Assembly (NCBI RefSeq): GCF_900095135.1
Contig: NZ_LT605205.1
Span: 2,232,001-2,296,000 of the forward strand
Length of the DNA stretch: 64,000 nt
Reading direction: 5' to 3'
Source of the DNA: Proteiniphilum saccharofermentans
GTDB taxonomy: Bacteria; Bacteroidota; Bacteroidia; Bacteroidales; Dysgonomonadaceae
The position numbers were made by a program, and so were the translations under genes. Below are positions 37,289 to 46,553 of the stretch, one piece after another (the first letter of the stretch is position 1; the number at the start of each line of letters is the position of its first letter). The notes beneath the pieces are model-generated. The model was given only the letters and a program-made list of their open reading frames with translations, searched no databases and was not told where the DNA came from.

Positions 37289-37771
37289 CTATTGTGCTGT
37301 ACCATGAGCGGCTGAATGCATCCGGTGAGTAATATCTATCATATTGTCATCCTCGATCCGGTACAGCCGCTGGTTGGTAGTCCTCTTATTTAACCCTCCG
37401 AGCGTTTCGATATAAGGGCCGGTCTTTACGAAATCAAAATGATCCTTTGAATTCTCCGGCAGCCTGTCGCTTCCCGAATACCACGCCGTTTTGATCCTTC
37501 CTCCCCGGCTTTTCCGGACGAAATCCGCCAACCGGTATAATTCACCGGTATCGGCATCGCCTCCCATAAAACATATACAGGTAATTGCCTTTTCGTATGA
37601 CTGCAGCAGTCCGGCAAGCGCAGATTCATTCAACTCTTTCCCTATATCCTGTTGCAGGTGTGGACTGTGGCATCCCCTACAACGGTAGGGGCAATTCGAC
37701 AGGTTGACCGCCAACGTTACTTCATCGGGGATTTCCTGAAAGACAATATCATAATCGACATATTTCAACAT
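37289..37771 (-). CDS. nrdG: Anaerobic ribonucleotide reductase activating protein
   Basis: A 160-residue radical-SAM protein. The cluster motif CPYRCRGCHSP (CxxxCxxC) is near residue 28, with CICFMGGDADTGELY later. It uses S-adenosylmethionine and a 4Fe-4S cluster to place the glycyl radical on NrdD. It lies 81 bp downstream of nrdD on the same strand, under the same cobalamin riboswitch. Confidence 0.94.
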   Translation of the reverse strand: MLKYVDYDIVFQEIPDEVTLAVNLSNCPYRCRGCHSPHLQQDIGKELNESALAGLLQSYEKAITCICFMGGDADTGELYRLADFVRKSRGGRIKTAWYSGSDRLPENSKDHFDFVKTGPYIETLGGLNKRTTNQRLYRIEDDNMIDITHRMHSAAHGTAQ

Positions 37772-37852
37772 ACAAACAGCTTATTTTCAGCGAACCTTAT
37801 CCTGATCCGTTTCTTTTAATATATCGCATTTATTTTAATACATCACGTTTAT

Positions 37853-39970
37853 TTAATATCCCACCGTCTCTTTCTCCGATTCCAGCTTCCCGTAAAACCT
37901 TTTGGATGCTTCTGCCTGACGCGGAACAGAGAAGTTACTTACCCGTTTCATATAACCGATGATACGTGTAAGATAATCCAGATTCCTGGAAGCGCATACG
38001 GGGCACTGTTTCAGATAGCGTTTATCGATCTTTCCGCAATCGTTACATACCGTATTCGGAATATTAAAGGTGAAGTAATTGCACCCTTCTGCGGCTGCTA
38101 CCCGCAGCAGCTGGCGGTATTGCGCTTTTGAGAGATGTTCTTCCAGGTTCATATGGAGCGCAGATCCGCCTGTCAGGTGCTCGATATAATCGCGTCCATG
38201 CAGGCGGAACTTATCGATCACATTCAGGGATGAGTCTTCCACCCGGTAGAAATAGCTGTTATAGCAATCACGGGGTACTGAATATCCATCCTCCCTGTCC
38301 CATTTGGCATGCTTTACACCCACATTTTCGGCAGGGATCATTTCGCAGTTGAACATCAGTTCTTTCGACCGGTATTTTTTATTGTACCTTTCGATGATCC
38401 CCAATATTTCCTGTACAAATGCCACGTAACGGGGATTATGGTTGATCTCGATGCCCAGTGATTCGGCAGCTTCTACCAACCCGTTCACGCCGATGGTCAG
38501 GTACTGTCGGCTGATATTGATAAATCCCGCATCGAACAGGGGCAGCATCCCTTTCTGCTGGAACATTTTCAGGTTTTCATTATAAGCGGTCTGTACTTTG
38601 TGGGTTAAATCGACCACCTCTTCGAGAAATGCCGTGTAGGATTGTCCGGTACGTTTCGCGAACTGGATGCAGCGGTTCAGGTTGATGGTAAGCACGCTTT
38701 TCGAACCGGTGGAGACTCCTCCGGCTCCCAATGTGTAGCTGAACCCGTTGTCCTGAATTTCATTGCGCAGGCGACAGCAACTCGACAGCGAGTCGGCATT
38801 GTCGCTCATGTAGGTGAAGAACGAGTGCCCTTTGGCATACATTTCAGCCGTAAAATCGGCATATTCGGTATCCATCACATCATCCTCTTTCGAGAGCAAC
38901 GCCATGGTTTCTACCGGAAAGGTGAGTACGGTCTTGGTCCGCTCTTTGTTGAACCACCGCATAAAGCGTTTCTGCAGCCAACTGAGTGAATCCCATACCG
39001 GACGGGAGCCGTCGGGAAACTGAAATTCGCCGAACAGGTTTTCGAAGTAGTATTTGTCGTAGTAGGAGATATTCCAGAAGACAGCCTGGAAATTACGTGC
39101 CCCGGTGGGCTGGTTGATGGAGTAGACGATTTGCTCGAAGCAGTCGGTGATCACCTTGTCGAGGGAGCGTTGTCGTTTAGAGAGGTCGACCACATCCCTG
39201 TGGCGTGTAAAATAGTCGTCGCCATACTCTTTGCGGATGAAATAGTCCAGGTACATCAGAAACTCAGGTGTAGCGCAGGCGCCGCTCAGCATGCTCGACA
39301 CCATGAATACCATATTGATGAATCCGCCGCAAAACGATTTCAGGTTGGTCGGCGGTGTAGAGTTCCCGCCGATGGCAAGGGTACCGTTCAGTAGCCAGGG
39401 ATACATGGTGATGCTGGCGCAATAGTTGGCCAGACTGGTTTCATCGTTTTTATAGATGAAATGCTCGTTCAGCATGCCGATATATTTATCCGCCAGTTCC
39501 TTCCCGTACATCTCCTTCAGCCGGTCGGTGATCATCTTCCGATTCAGGTCGATAAAGCTCTTTTTGGGTAGTTCGCCGATAAGCGTGGCGATGTTTTTCT
39601 TCTCCACATTGGCATTGGAGTCGAATTTACTTCCCGTGGCAGCATTTTGCGCATCGCAATAATTCATCAGGAAGTTCAGGTTGTCCCGGATCTCACGCGT
39701 TTCGGTATGCTTTTGGCGGTAAAGCATATAGGATTTCGCGACGGCAAAATATTTTTCTGCCATCAGCGCCGTTTCCACCTGGTTCTGGATCTCTTCCACG
39801 GTCATCCCGTCGGAGATGTGAAGGCGCGAGAGGATAGCGATGAAATCATCTTCGGTGGCGAATGCGCCTACCGAGAGAAATGCTTTTGCAACGGCATTTT
39901 CTATCTTTTTAATAGAGAAGGGGACATGTTTACCGTCCCGTTTCAGGATCTGAATTGTTTGGTTTCCCAT
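37853..39970 (-). CDS. nrdD: Anaerobic (class III) ribonucleoside-triphosphate reductase
   Basis: A 705-residue protein. An ATP cone covers residues 1-90 (ILKRDGKHVPFSIKKIENAVAKAF). The barrel contains CGGF, NISRQYLTIGVNGLVEAAE and GVKHAKW. A zinc site follows with CNDCGKIDKRYLKQCPVC, and the glycyl-radical segment is TRIIGYM (Gly about 672). It makes dNTPs without oxygen and without B12. The cobalamin riboswitch at 40147-40385 stands in its leader. Confidence 0.96.
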   Translation of the reverse strand: MGNQTIQILKRDGKHVPFSIKKIENAVAKAFLSVGAFATEDDFIAILSRLHISDGMTVEEIQNQVETALMAEKYFAVAKSYMLYRQKHTETREIRDNLNFLMNYCDAQNAATGSKFDSNANVEKKNIATLIGELPKKSFIDLNRKMITDRLKEMYGKELADKYIGMLNEHFIYKNDETSLANYCASITMYPWLLNGTLAIGGNSTPPTNLKSFCGGFINMVFMVSSMLSGACATPEFLMYLDYFIRKEYGDDYFTRHRDVVDLSKRQRSLDKVITDCFEQIVYSINQPTGARNFQAVFWNISYYDKYYFENLFGEFQFPDGSRPVWDSLSWLQKRFMRWFNKERTKTVLTFPVETMALLSKEDDVMDTEYADFTAEMYAKGHSFFTYMSDNADSLSSCCRLRNEIQDNGFSYTLGAGGVSTGSKSVLTINLNRCIQFAKRTGQSYTAFLEEVVDLTHKVQTAYNENLKMFQQKGMLPLFDAGFINISRQYLTIGVNGLVEAAESLGIEINHNPRYVAFVQEILGIIERYNKKYRSKELMFNCEMIPAENVGVKHAKWDREDGYSVPRDCYNSYFYRVEDSSLNVIDKFRLHGRDYIEHLTGGSALHMNLEEHLSKAQYRQLLRVAAAEGCNYFTFNIPNTVCNDCGKIDKRYLKQCPVCASRNLDYLTRIIGYMKRVSNFSVPRQAEASKRFYGKLESEKETVGY

Positions 39971-40146
39971 ACGAATTTATTTTTTAGTGTGTGAACAGAG
40001 ATGTCAATACCATTACACTTTTCGATACGGGAAAACATTTGCCATTGCGGCGGTAAGCTTATACAGATAGAGCAGTTAAAAAAGGTGTATAAACCTCTGT
40101 TTTCGACTCTCTTTTTACCCGAAAGAGATCAAAAAGTGTACACATC

Positions 40147-40385
40147 TGGCAGGTCTTCTGACTTACTCCTCCTTTTGCGCTTCCTTCCCGGCCTTTCATC
40201 AACCCTCTCACAGGAAAGAGTTCAAGCCAGTGGATGTGAGTATTGCGCAAAGGTTTTATGCAGAGCTTACAGCAGCGGGAACTGTTGCCGACTTTCACGG
40301 CATTCCCTTTTCATTTTATTCGCAGCATTCGTAATCCTATTCCATTGGAGGTATCATCCTGCCTGGTCCATCGGGAGTAGGTTGA
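40147..40385 (-). promoter_or_regulatory. Cobalamin riboswitch upstream of nrdDG
   Basis: The minus strand has the B12-box AAGTCAGAAGACCTGCC (40163 to 40147 region) and the core GGGAATGCCGTGAAAGTCGG followed by CAACAG and CCCGCTGCTGTAAGC. The P-stem bases differ from the other two copies in this window but pair among themselves (GCC/GGC). A small stem AGGT...ACCT with TTTTTT (about 40088-40100, minus) is a possible expression platform. Confidence 0.9.
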
Positions 40386-40447
40386 CCCCGTGAAGACGTA
40401 GAGTTGATCCCCGAATAGGTTGTGCAAATAAAAAACCAAATGCACAA

Positions 40448-40481
40448 CAAAGGTAATTTATCTTCAATGATAAAGTGCAAA
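40448..40481 (-). promoter_or_regulatory. Candidate promoter of the nrdDG transcript
   Basis: Minus-strand TTTG (40481 to 40478), a 22-bp spacer and TACCTTTG (40455 to 40448) resemble the Bacteroidetes promoter. It lies about 60 bp before the riboswitch core. Confidence 0.55.
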
Positions 40482-40762
40482 GTTTCCCAAAAAAGTTATC
40501 AACAATATTTTTATTACCAATTATTTATTTGTTTATTAATATATTATATTTTTGATCCGGCAATTTATATAGGAAAAACAGAAGATTAAGTTTTCTTTTT
40601 TATTATTTTCATTAGATATTTTACATCTAACGAATTGAGTGGCGACGACTCCATTATTGTTTTTATCCTAAACTTTTTCTTTTACAATAAGGGAATTATG
40701 TTTTCTCGGGAAACAGGAAAAAACGGAAGAACAAAAACGGAAGTACCTTACCAAAGCAAAAA

Positions 40763-40795
40763 GAAAGGCAAACCAATCTGTCTGGAATGCCTTTC
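40763..40795 (-). terminator. Terminator of the B12 uptake operon
   Basis: Arms GAAAGGCA and TGCCTTTC with an intervening loop, followed in the minus direction by TTTTTG. It lies 275 bp past the last gene of the operon. The rest of 40482-41069 has no gene. A further stem with ATGGCGT (41013-41019) and ACGCCAT (41044-41050) is seen close to the last stop codon. Confidence 0.6.
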
Positions 40796-41069
40796 CTGTC
40801 AAAATAATAAATAAAAAAGTAGAGAAGTGTGTGTTCCCGAACTTTATTCCTTATGAGCCTGTCATCGCAGGTGGGCGACGGACATCTTTGCGTAAAGAGG
40901 GGAACAGGGAAACTGAGGCTTCAAACAACCCAAAAAGCGCTGTTGAATACACCAGATCGCCCAATATAGTGTTTTTGAAGAAGGGTATTCCCGCTGCGTA
41001 GCAAGCGACTAAATGGCGTCTGCTGTAATATGCCGCACGAATAACGCCATGCCGCCTATGGGTGCGAAG

Positions 41070-43079
41070 TTATATCTGTTTCCATTTTCCTGCTTTGAGA
41101 TCATCGATTGTCGGATTGTAAGCATTATTTCTGACCGTCCATGTGGATTCCCCTTCTAATACTTTTCCAAGAGCGTTTTTGAGCCCTTCAAAGGATGTCA
41201 GAGCTTTTTGTGCTTGTATTGTCACATTGCCTCCGATATAGGTAAGCGCCGAAAATGTATCCAGATCTTTGATATAATTATTTTCCGGATTGGAGAAAGC
41301 AGTAAGCTGGAAATAATCACCCACATAAGCCAATTGAGGAAACGAAATATTGGCCACGATCGAGCTGTTGCCACTTGTCTGTATTACAAAATAAGTTTCG
41401 GATCGGGTCAACGAAGGAAATGACAAATCGACAGGAGTTGGTTGACCCTGGGAATAGTATGAAAAAGACCCGACTTTTTCCAATAACGGAAAATTGAATT
41501 CTATTCCGAACTGGTTATTGAACATAAATCTTGCACCTACCTCTTTTAATGCAGGCATTTTATAACTCATGCAATTGGAACCATACTCGAAGATCAGATC
41601 GTTTTGTACGCTTTCTATTTCATTCAATTCAACAGTTGTAATGTTATTGCATCCCGATATATGTAAACCTTTCAGGTGTTTTATACCCGAAAGATCAGGG
41701 AGTTTTTTGATTGTCAGATACCAGAGAGCAATCTCCGTTTCACAGGTTTCACCCGCTATGAGCTTTACAGGATTCGATGTTCCCTGAAAAATCAGTTTTC
41801 CTGCTTTCAATTTAGTTAAATCCAATTCCGATATGTTCGGCAGGTTATTCAGGGTGAGTTCCCCGACATCTGCCAACGCAGGTAAAATATCACTTAAGCT
41901 TGTCGCTTCGTTATTGGATATCTGTAACTTACCACCCACCATAGCCAGCGACTTTATCCAGTCAGCAGCGGTGATTTTCGGAAAACCGGGCATAGTGAAA
42001 TCACCTCCTATGGCAATTAAAGAGGAAAAATCAATGGTAGTGATATTGTCGTTCGTCACTGAAAGATTCAGCCTGGTTTCAATCTTTTCAAGAGAAGGGA
42101 ATTCAATCTTTACCAGTTTACTAAGCGATGCTATATTCAATTCACGTACACCTGACAGTTTCGGGAAAACAGTTTCGGTTACTTCTTTCCAGTTAGTGAT
42201 ATCCAGTTTTCCGCCGATTTTCTCCAATGCCGGAAAGTCAATTACTTTTAGCTTATTGGTATTCCAACCGGCTTGGAATGTCACATTATTCACCACACTT
42301 TTCAGTTTGGGGAACTCCATTACCAAAAGCGAATCCAGGTTTATAAATGATATTTCATCATCCACCTTAAGCAATTCGGGGAACTGTATTGTTTCCACTC
42401 TACTCTGTTTGATAATTAATCCCAGCATGACGGCCTGTAGTCTGGGGAACGTCACGGTTTTCAGCTTCTTGTTCTGGTCTATTTGCAGCGATCCGATCAA
42501 CTCCAGATTTTCCAGTCCGGTGAGGTCGTCGCCGGCATAAGTAGGATTAATTGTAAGGTCGTATTTCACTTTTTTAAGTTTCTCCAGTCCCTCCAGCGAG
42601 TAGATGGAATCCTGTCCTGTAACGGCACCAATGGTAAGGCTTCCGTTCAATTCACTGAGCCCGAGTGCTGCAAAAGCATCGACATCGGCTTGTGTAAGCA
42701 ATACCACATCGCCATCTTTCGAAACCGCATTGTGTTCGACTCGATAGACATAGGTCTGTGTATTGCCGTTGTAGGATGTAACGGTAAATGTCTGTTCATT
42801 GTCCCAATCGGTAATGGATGACGGATCGGGAGAGATGGTCGCCAGTTCGCTGATGGTGACGGTGGCTGTTGCTCCTTCGAGCGATAAATTCGCGGGAACG
42901 GTTACCACCAGATTTCCTTCTGAGATGGCCGCATAGAAAGTCTGCTCACCCTGTTTTAATTGGAACGATACTATATTATTATCATTACCCGAGAACGCGC
43001 TATTGTCATCGTCACATGCAATCATAAAGAGACCGGCAAACAGCGATATGATGATTGTTTTTATATTGATATTGTTCAT
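41070..43079 (-). CDS. Surface lipoprotein with leucine-rich/receptor-L-like repeats
   Basis: A 669-residue lipoprotein (lipobox near MIAC, Cys22, followed by acidic residues DDDN, the Bacteroidetes surface-export pattern). Residues about 35-115 form a DUF5018-like beta domain (VVTVPANLSLEGATATVTIS). From about 140 to the end stand irregular repeats of 20-25 residues of the type LxxIxFPxLxxI, as in receptor-L or leucine-rich solenoids. It is the last gene of the btuB operon and a paralog of the disrupted gene before it. A role in binding a ligand at the cell surface, perhaps corrinoids or a carrier, is inference from the operon only. Confidence 0.8.
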   Translation of the reverse strand: MNNINIKTIIISLFAGLFMIACDDDNSAFSGNDNNIVSFQLKQGEQTFYAAISEGNLVVTVPANLSLEGATATVTISELATISPDPSSITDWDNEQTFTVTSYNGNTQTYVYRVEHNAVSKDGDVVLLTQADVDAFAALGLSELNGSLTIGAVTGQDSIYSLEGLEKLKKVKYDLTINPTYAGDDLTGLENLELIGSLQIDQNKKLKTVTFPRLQAVMLGLIIKQSRVETIQFPELLKVDDEISFINLDSLLVMEFPKLKSVVNNVTFQAGWNTNKLKVIDFPALEKIGGKLDITNWKEVTETVFPKLSGVRELNIASLSKLVKIEFPSLEKIETRLNLSVTNDNITTIDFSSLIAIGGDFTMPGFPKITAADWIKSLAMVGGKLQISNNEATSLSDILPALADVGELTLNNLPNISELDLTKLKAGKLIFQGTSNPVKLIAGETCETEIALWYLTIKKLPDLSGIKHLKGLHISGCNNITTVELNEIESVQNDLIFEYGSNCMSYKMPALKEVGARFMFNNQFGIEFNFPLLEKVGSFSYYSQGQPTPVDLSFPSLTRSETYFVIQTSGNSSIVANISFPQLAYVGDYFQLTAFSNPENNYIKDLDTFSALTYIGGNVTIQAQKALTSFEGLKNALGKVLEGESTWTVRNNAYNPTIDDLKAGKWKQI

Positions 43080-43093
43080 ACGATTATTCTATT

Positions 43094-44336
43094 TTACGGT
43101 TTCACCCATTTGTTATCCAACAGATCCTGATAGGCAGGATTATAGCCATTGTTTTCAACACTCCAGGCGCTTGCCGGAAACGATGATATGGCTTTACTGA
43201 ATCCTTCATACGAGATTAATCCCTGATGCCTCACAATTTCGACACCTTTTACCGATTCAAGCGCTGAAAATCCATCGAGATCCGTAAACCGTTCATTTAT
43301 ATAGTTATCACCTCCATCCAGATAAGGTTTAAGTGTTATTTTTCCGCCTATGGTTTTTAACATGGGGAAAGATAAACTCTTCATGTCGCGACCGTAAGGG
43401 TCCCACTGAGACGTTGACGCATACCCCGTTCCTATTATTAAATTACCTGCAACATAGGTTAAGGCAGGGAGTTCCAGCGCAATTATATCTCTTGAGGCGG
43501 TGGTAATCCTGAAGTCGCCGCCCACCGATTTCAGTTTTGGAATAATGAACACTGAATCCTCTACCGATACAGAAGAAAGGTGATTGATAACGAAGTTACC
43601 GCCTACTTCTTCCAGATCGGGCAGGCTGAGCCCAATCAGATTGTTATTAGGAATATGAAATCCTTTGTTTATTTTTCGTATACCTTTCATCTCCAGATTT
43701 CTGAGATTGGATATATAGTTGCCGTATGATATGGAGTCTATTTCATGGAAACCCTCAAAAACAGGAGATACCCAGTCATACGTTCTACCGTTTTGGGTAT
43801 CAAAACTTACTATTCCGTGAAACACGTCGTCACCAATAATTTTGATACCGTTTACCGCATCCCGTTCAATCGACAGTTCTCCAAGGTTCATCCCTTTTAT
43901 ATTGATTTCAGCGAAATTGCGATCCACATTCTGATTGTAGATGGTTAACTTTTCAATTCGCCTGATTGAGGAAGGAATTGAAAGGGTTCTCATTTCAGAC
44001 ATTTCCATAAGCCGGAGTTCACCTTCTATCTTTTCCAGTTTGTCAAATCCTGTTGAAATACCGGAAAGCGTAGTGTTCTGGATGCTAAGATTTGTAATAG
44101 CTGCAAGTTTGGGAAAATGAAGCAGCCCCAATTCGGCTCCTTTGACCTCGACCGTATTTGCCTGACGCATTTCGGGGAAGCTCAATTCCGACAACTTTGA
44201 AACATCAGGAAGAGTGATAGTACCTGTCGATACTTCCAGTTTAGGAGCATCGATAAAGGCAAGCACAGTAAGCCAGTTTAATTTAATATCGCCTACTTCT
44301 TTCAATTCGGGGAGTAATATCTTTGTCAACGACGGA
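43094..44336 (-). pseudogene. C-terminal part of the split LRR-like surface lipoprotein
   Basis: About 411 residues of LRR-like repeats (TKILLPELKEVGDIKLNW, then FPEMRQANTVEVKGAELG) with the ending YNPAYQDLLDNKWVK, which parallels YNPTIDDLKAGKWKQ of the neighbouring paralog. It is in the same direction as the N-terminal part at 45648-46534 and is separated from it by the IS4-family element. Both ends share the 9-bp duplication AACGACGGA, so they were one gene of about 710 codons. Confidence 0.88.
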
Positions 44337-45647
44337 CACTACTGGACACTTAGATCCAGTTGATTTTTAATTGTTTATAATCGAGCTCTTTGACATTTTT
44401 GTAATCGCAATTCGTAAGTATCTCTCTTATAGGAGTTTTGTCCAGTAGGGAGATACTGAGTATTTGCAGAATTTCGTAGATTGGACGCTCAACTTTCAAT
44501 TCGTAACCAATCAAGGCTACCAGACAGTAAGCGATGATAGCACAATATAACTGGATTTTAACGGCGTTGATGGTCGTTCCCCAGAAGTTTTTTACTTTCA
44601 GGTGTTGTTTTATCCATTTGAAGAACAGCTCAACCATCCAGCGTTTTTTATACAGTAGCGCTATCTCGACGGCCGTCAAGTCCATGTTATTGGTTATAAA
44701 AACGAAGTCCTGCCCAGTTCCACGTCGTGATACTTGATTCTGCGCAGTTTGCCGGGATAGTCCTTTTGCTGGTAGAATCCCTCCAGTTTCCCGATCTGGT
44801 CGCATTGCACGCCCGTCGACTTGTCAACTTCCCGGGAATACATCCTGCGGAACTTGAAGTTCTTCTTGGCCCGCGTGACAAACCAGGCTTCGGATTCATT
44901 CACCCGGTACAACCTGTCAAAGTCCACGTATCCGCGGTCGAAGATATAAAAGCTCCCGGATTCATAATGAAGATAATCCATCGCGTTCATATCATTGACC
45001 TTTGCGCTGGTGATCAACACGAAAGTCGGAATGGAAGTCTTCAGGTCATACAATGTATGCAACTTGATGCCTCCCTTGTGCTTGCGGAACTCCGCCCACC
45101 AGAAGACACTCAGGCACAGGTCGATGGTGGAGGAGTCAAAGGCATAGACGTTCCCGTCCACCTTGACTTCGAAGTCCTCCCTGTAATGACTTTGACGGGC
45201 CTTGTCCATCATCACATAGGCAAAATCCTCAAAGATTTTATAGCTACGGTTACGATTGGCTTTACCCAGATTTGTCCGGGTTACGCTTGCCCCCAGTCCC
45301 AAATGGTAATATTTGGATTGATGGGCTTCCAGGCTCAGCATCAAGTCCCGCATACTGTCACGGGCTGTCAATTGTCCAAAGATCATGCATAGCATCTGGT
45401 TCCAGCAGGTGAAACTTCGGACTTTCTTGTTTCCATCGTGTCTGGATACGATATTGTCAAATACCCTGCGTGGTAGAAAATCTGTAAGCTGCGCGAAAAT
45501 ATATTTGCCTTGATTCATGATTTTTACTTTTGGGCAAAGTAAAATATAATCATCGCATTTCAAATCGTCACACAACTAAAATTTCTCAAAACTGCGATCT
45601 ACAAAAGATTTCAAAGAACTATTTTTTTATTTAAGTGCCCACTAATG
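44337..45647. mobile_element. IS4-family insertion sequence with 9-bp target duplication
   Basis: A 1311-bp element. The ends CACTACTGGACACTTA and CATTAGTGGGCACTTA (right end, complement) are imperfect inverted repeats with 13 of 16 matches. AACGACGGA stands on both sides (44328-44336 and 45648-45656). It disrupts a surface lipoprotein gene of the B12 operon. The target duplication is perfect, so the insertion appears recent. Confidence 0.93.
44350..45518 (-). pseudogene. IS4-family transposase (DUF4372 N-terminus), frameshifted
   Basis: The first frame (from ATG 45518, MNQGKYIFAQLTDFLPRR) carries the DUF4372 domain and the catalytic region with FYIFDRGYVDFDRLYRV. It ends after DVELGR at about 44705. 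The second frame continues QDFVFITNNMDLTAVEIALLYKKRWMVELFFKWIK (conserved Y-2-R-3-E region) to the end. The frames join if one base is restored in GGCAGGAC. The transposase is probably inactive, unless a slip occurs or the base was lost in assembly. Confidence 0.85.
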
Positions 45648-46534
45648 AACGACGGAAGGAAATAAACCACTATGCTTTCGGCTTTCTCCAACGATGGAAA
45701 TGCTACTGAAGTAATCATCGCATCCCTGTCTTCCAAATGAATACTTTGCACCTGTTTCAGGTGGGGAAAACTGATACCGCCCAACGGGCATTGCAGTGTG
45801 ATGGCCTTTGTTACATTCTCCAGCCGGCTAAATATTACCTCTCCAAGCTTCGAATTTTTAAAGAATACCGATCCGGCCGACTGTAATTTAGGGAAGCTCA
45901 CTTTTTCGATATTGGCTGCGGTTGAATAAATATCGCCGCCTACTTTTTCCAAAGCGTCGAAACCGGCCAATTCTGCCGCTGCAAAACTGGGATGGATCGT
46001 CAACGAGTAAGTGATCTCCTTCAGTTTTGCCAATGGGCCCAGATCCCTGATAGAGTCGGTACCGGTGGTGCTGCCGATGATCAGGCTTCCTCCGATGGCA
46101 GTAATATCGCTTGCCCCGAAAGCATCCACGTCGGCTTGTGTAGCCAGTATTACCGTTTCGTTCGCATCGATATGGCTCCGGATGACGCTGTATTTATAGC
46201 TTAGCTGCGTTGTACCGTCAAAAGCGGTTACGGCAAACAGTATTTCCTCGTCCCATTGGGTAATGTCCGCGGGATCGGGGTATATCGAAGCATTTTCACT
46301 CAATTTCACCGTCGCCGTGGCGCCTTTCAGCGATATACCTTCCGGTACCTTTACGGTGATGAGCCGCTCAGTAATTTCGGCATTAAAAACCGTCTCGCCT
46401 TGTTGTAAACTGAAAGACGTGATATAGCTGTCGGTACCTGCAAACGGATCATCTTCGTTAGTACAGGCCAACAAAACCAACAGGCTCACCATCAGCATGA
46501 AAAAGATATTTTTATAACTATATATTACATTCAT
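45648..46534 (-). pseudogene. N-terminal part of the split LRR-like surface lipoprotein
   Basis: It encodes a signal peptide with lipobox LLAC, an acidic stretch (TNEDDPFAG), a DUF5018-like domain (ITVKVPEGISLKGATATVKLS) and the first LRR-like repeats up to the IS at YFLPSF. The layout and wording are close to those of the paralog at 41070-43079, for instance LATQADVDAFGA/LLTQADVDAFAA. It starts 19 bp after the preceding lipoprotein gene, in the btuB operon. Confidence 0.88.
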
Positions 46535-46553
46535 TGCTTTATGCGTTTGATTG

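Noticed and set aside
40482-41069. Small gene in the gap between the B12 operon and the nrdD promoter
   Set aside because: No reading frame with a ribosome-binding site or recognisable product. Only the terminator and stem structures are seen.
41833-42540. 235-residue plus-strand reading frame opposite the LRR-like lipoprotein
   Set aside because: It arises from the repeat pattern of the lipoprotein; no start context or motif supports it.
44727-45392. 221-residue frame opposite the IS4 transposase
   Set aside because: Shadow of the transposase on the other strand.
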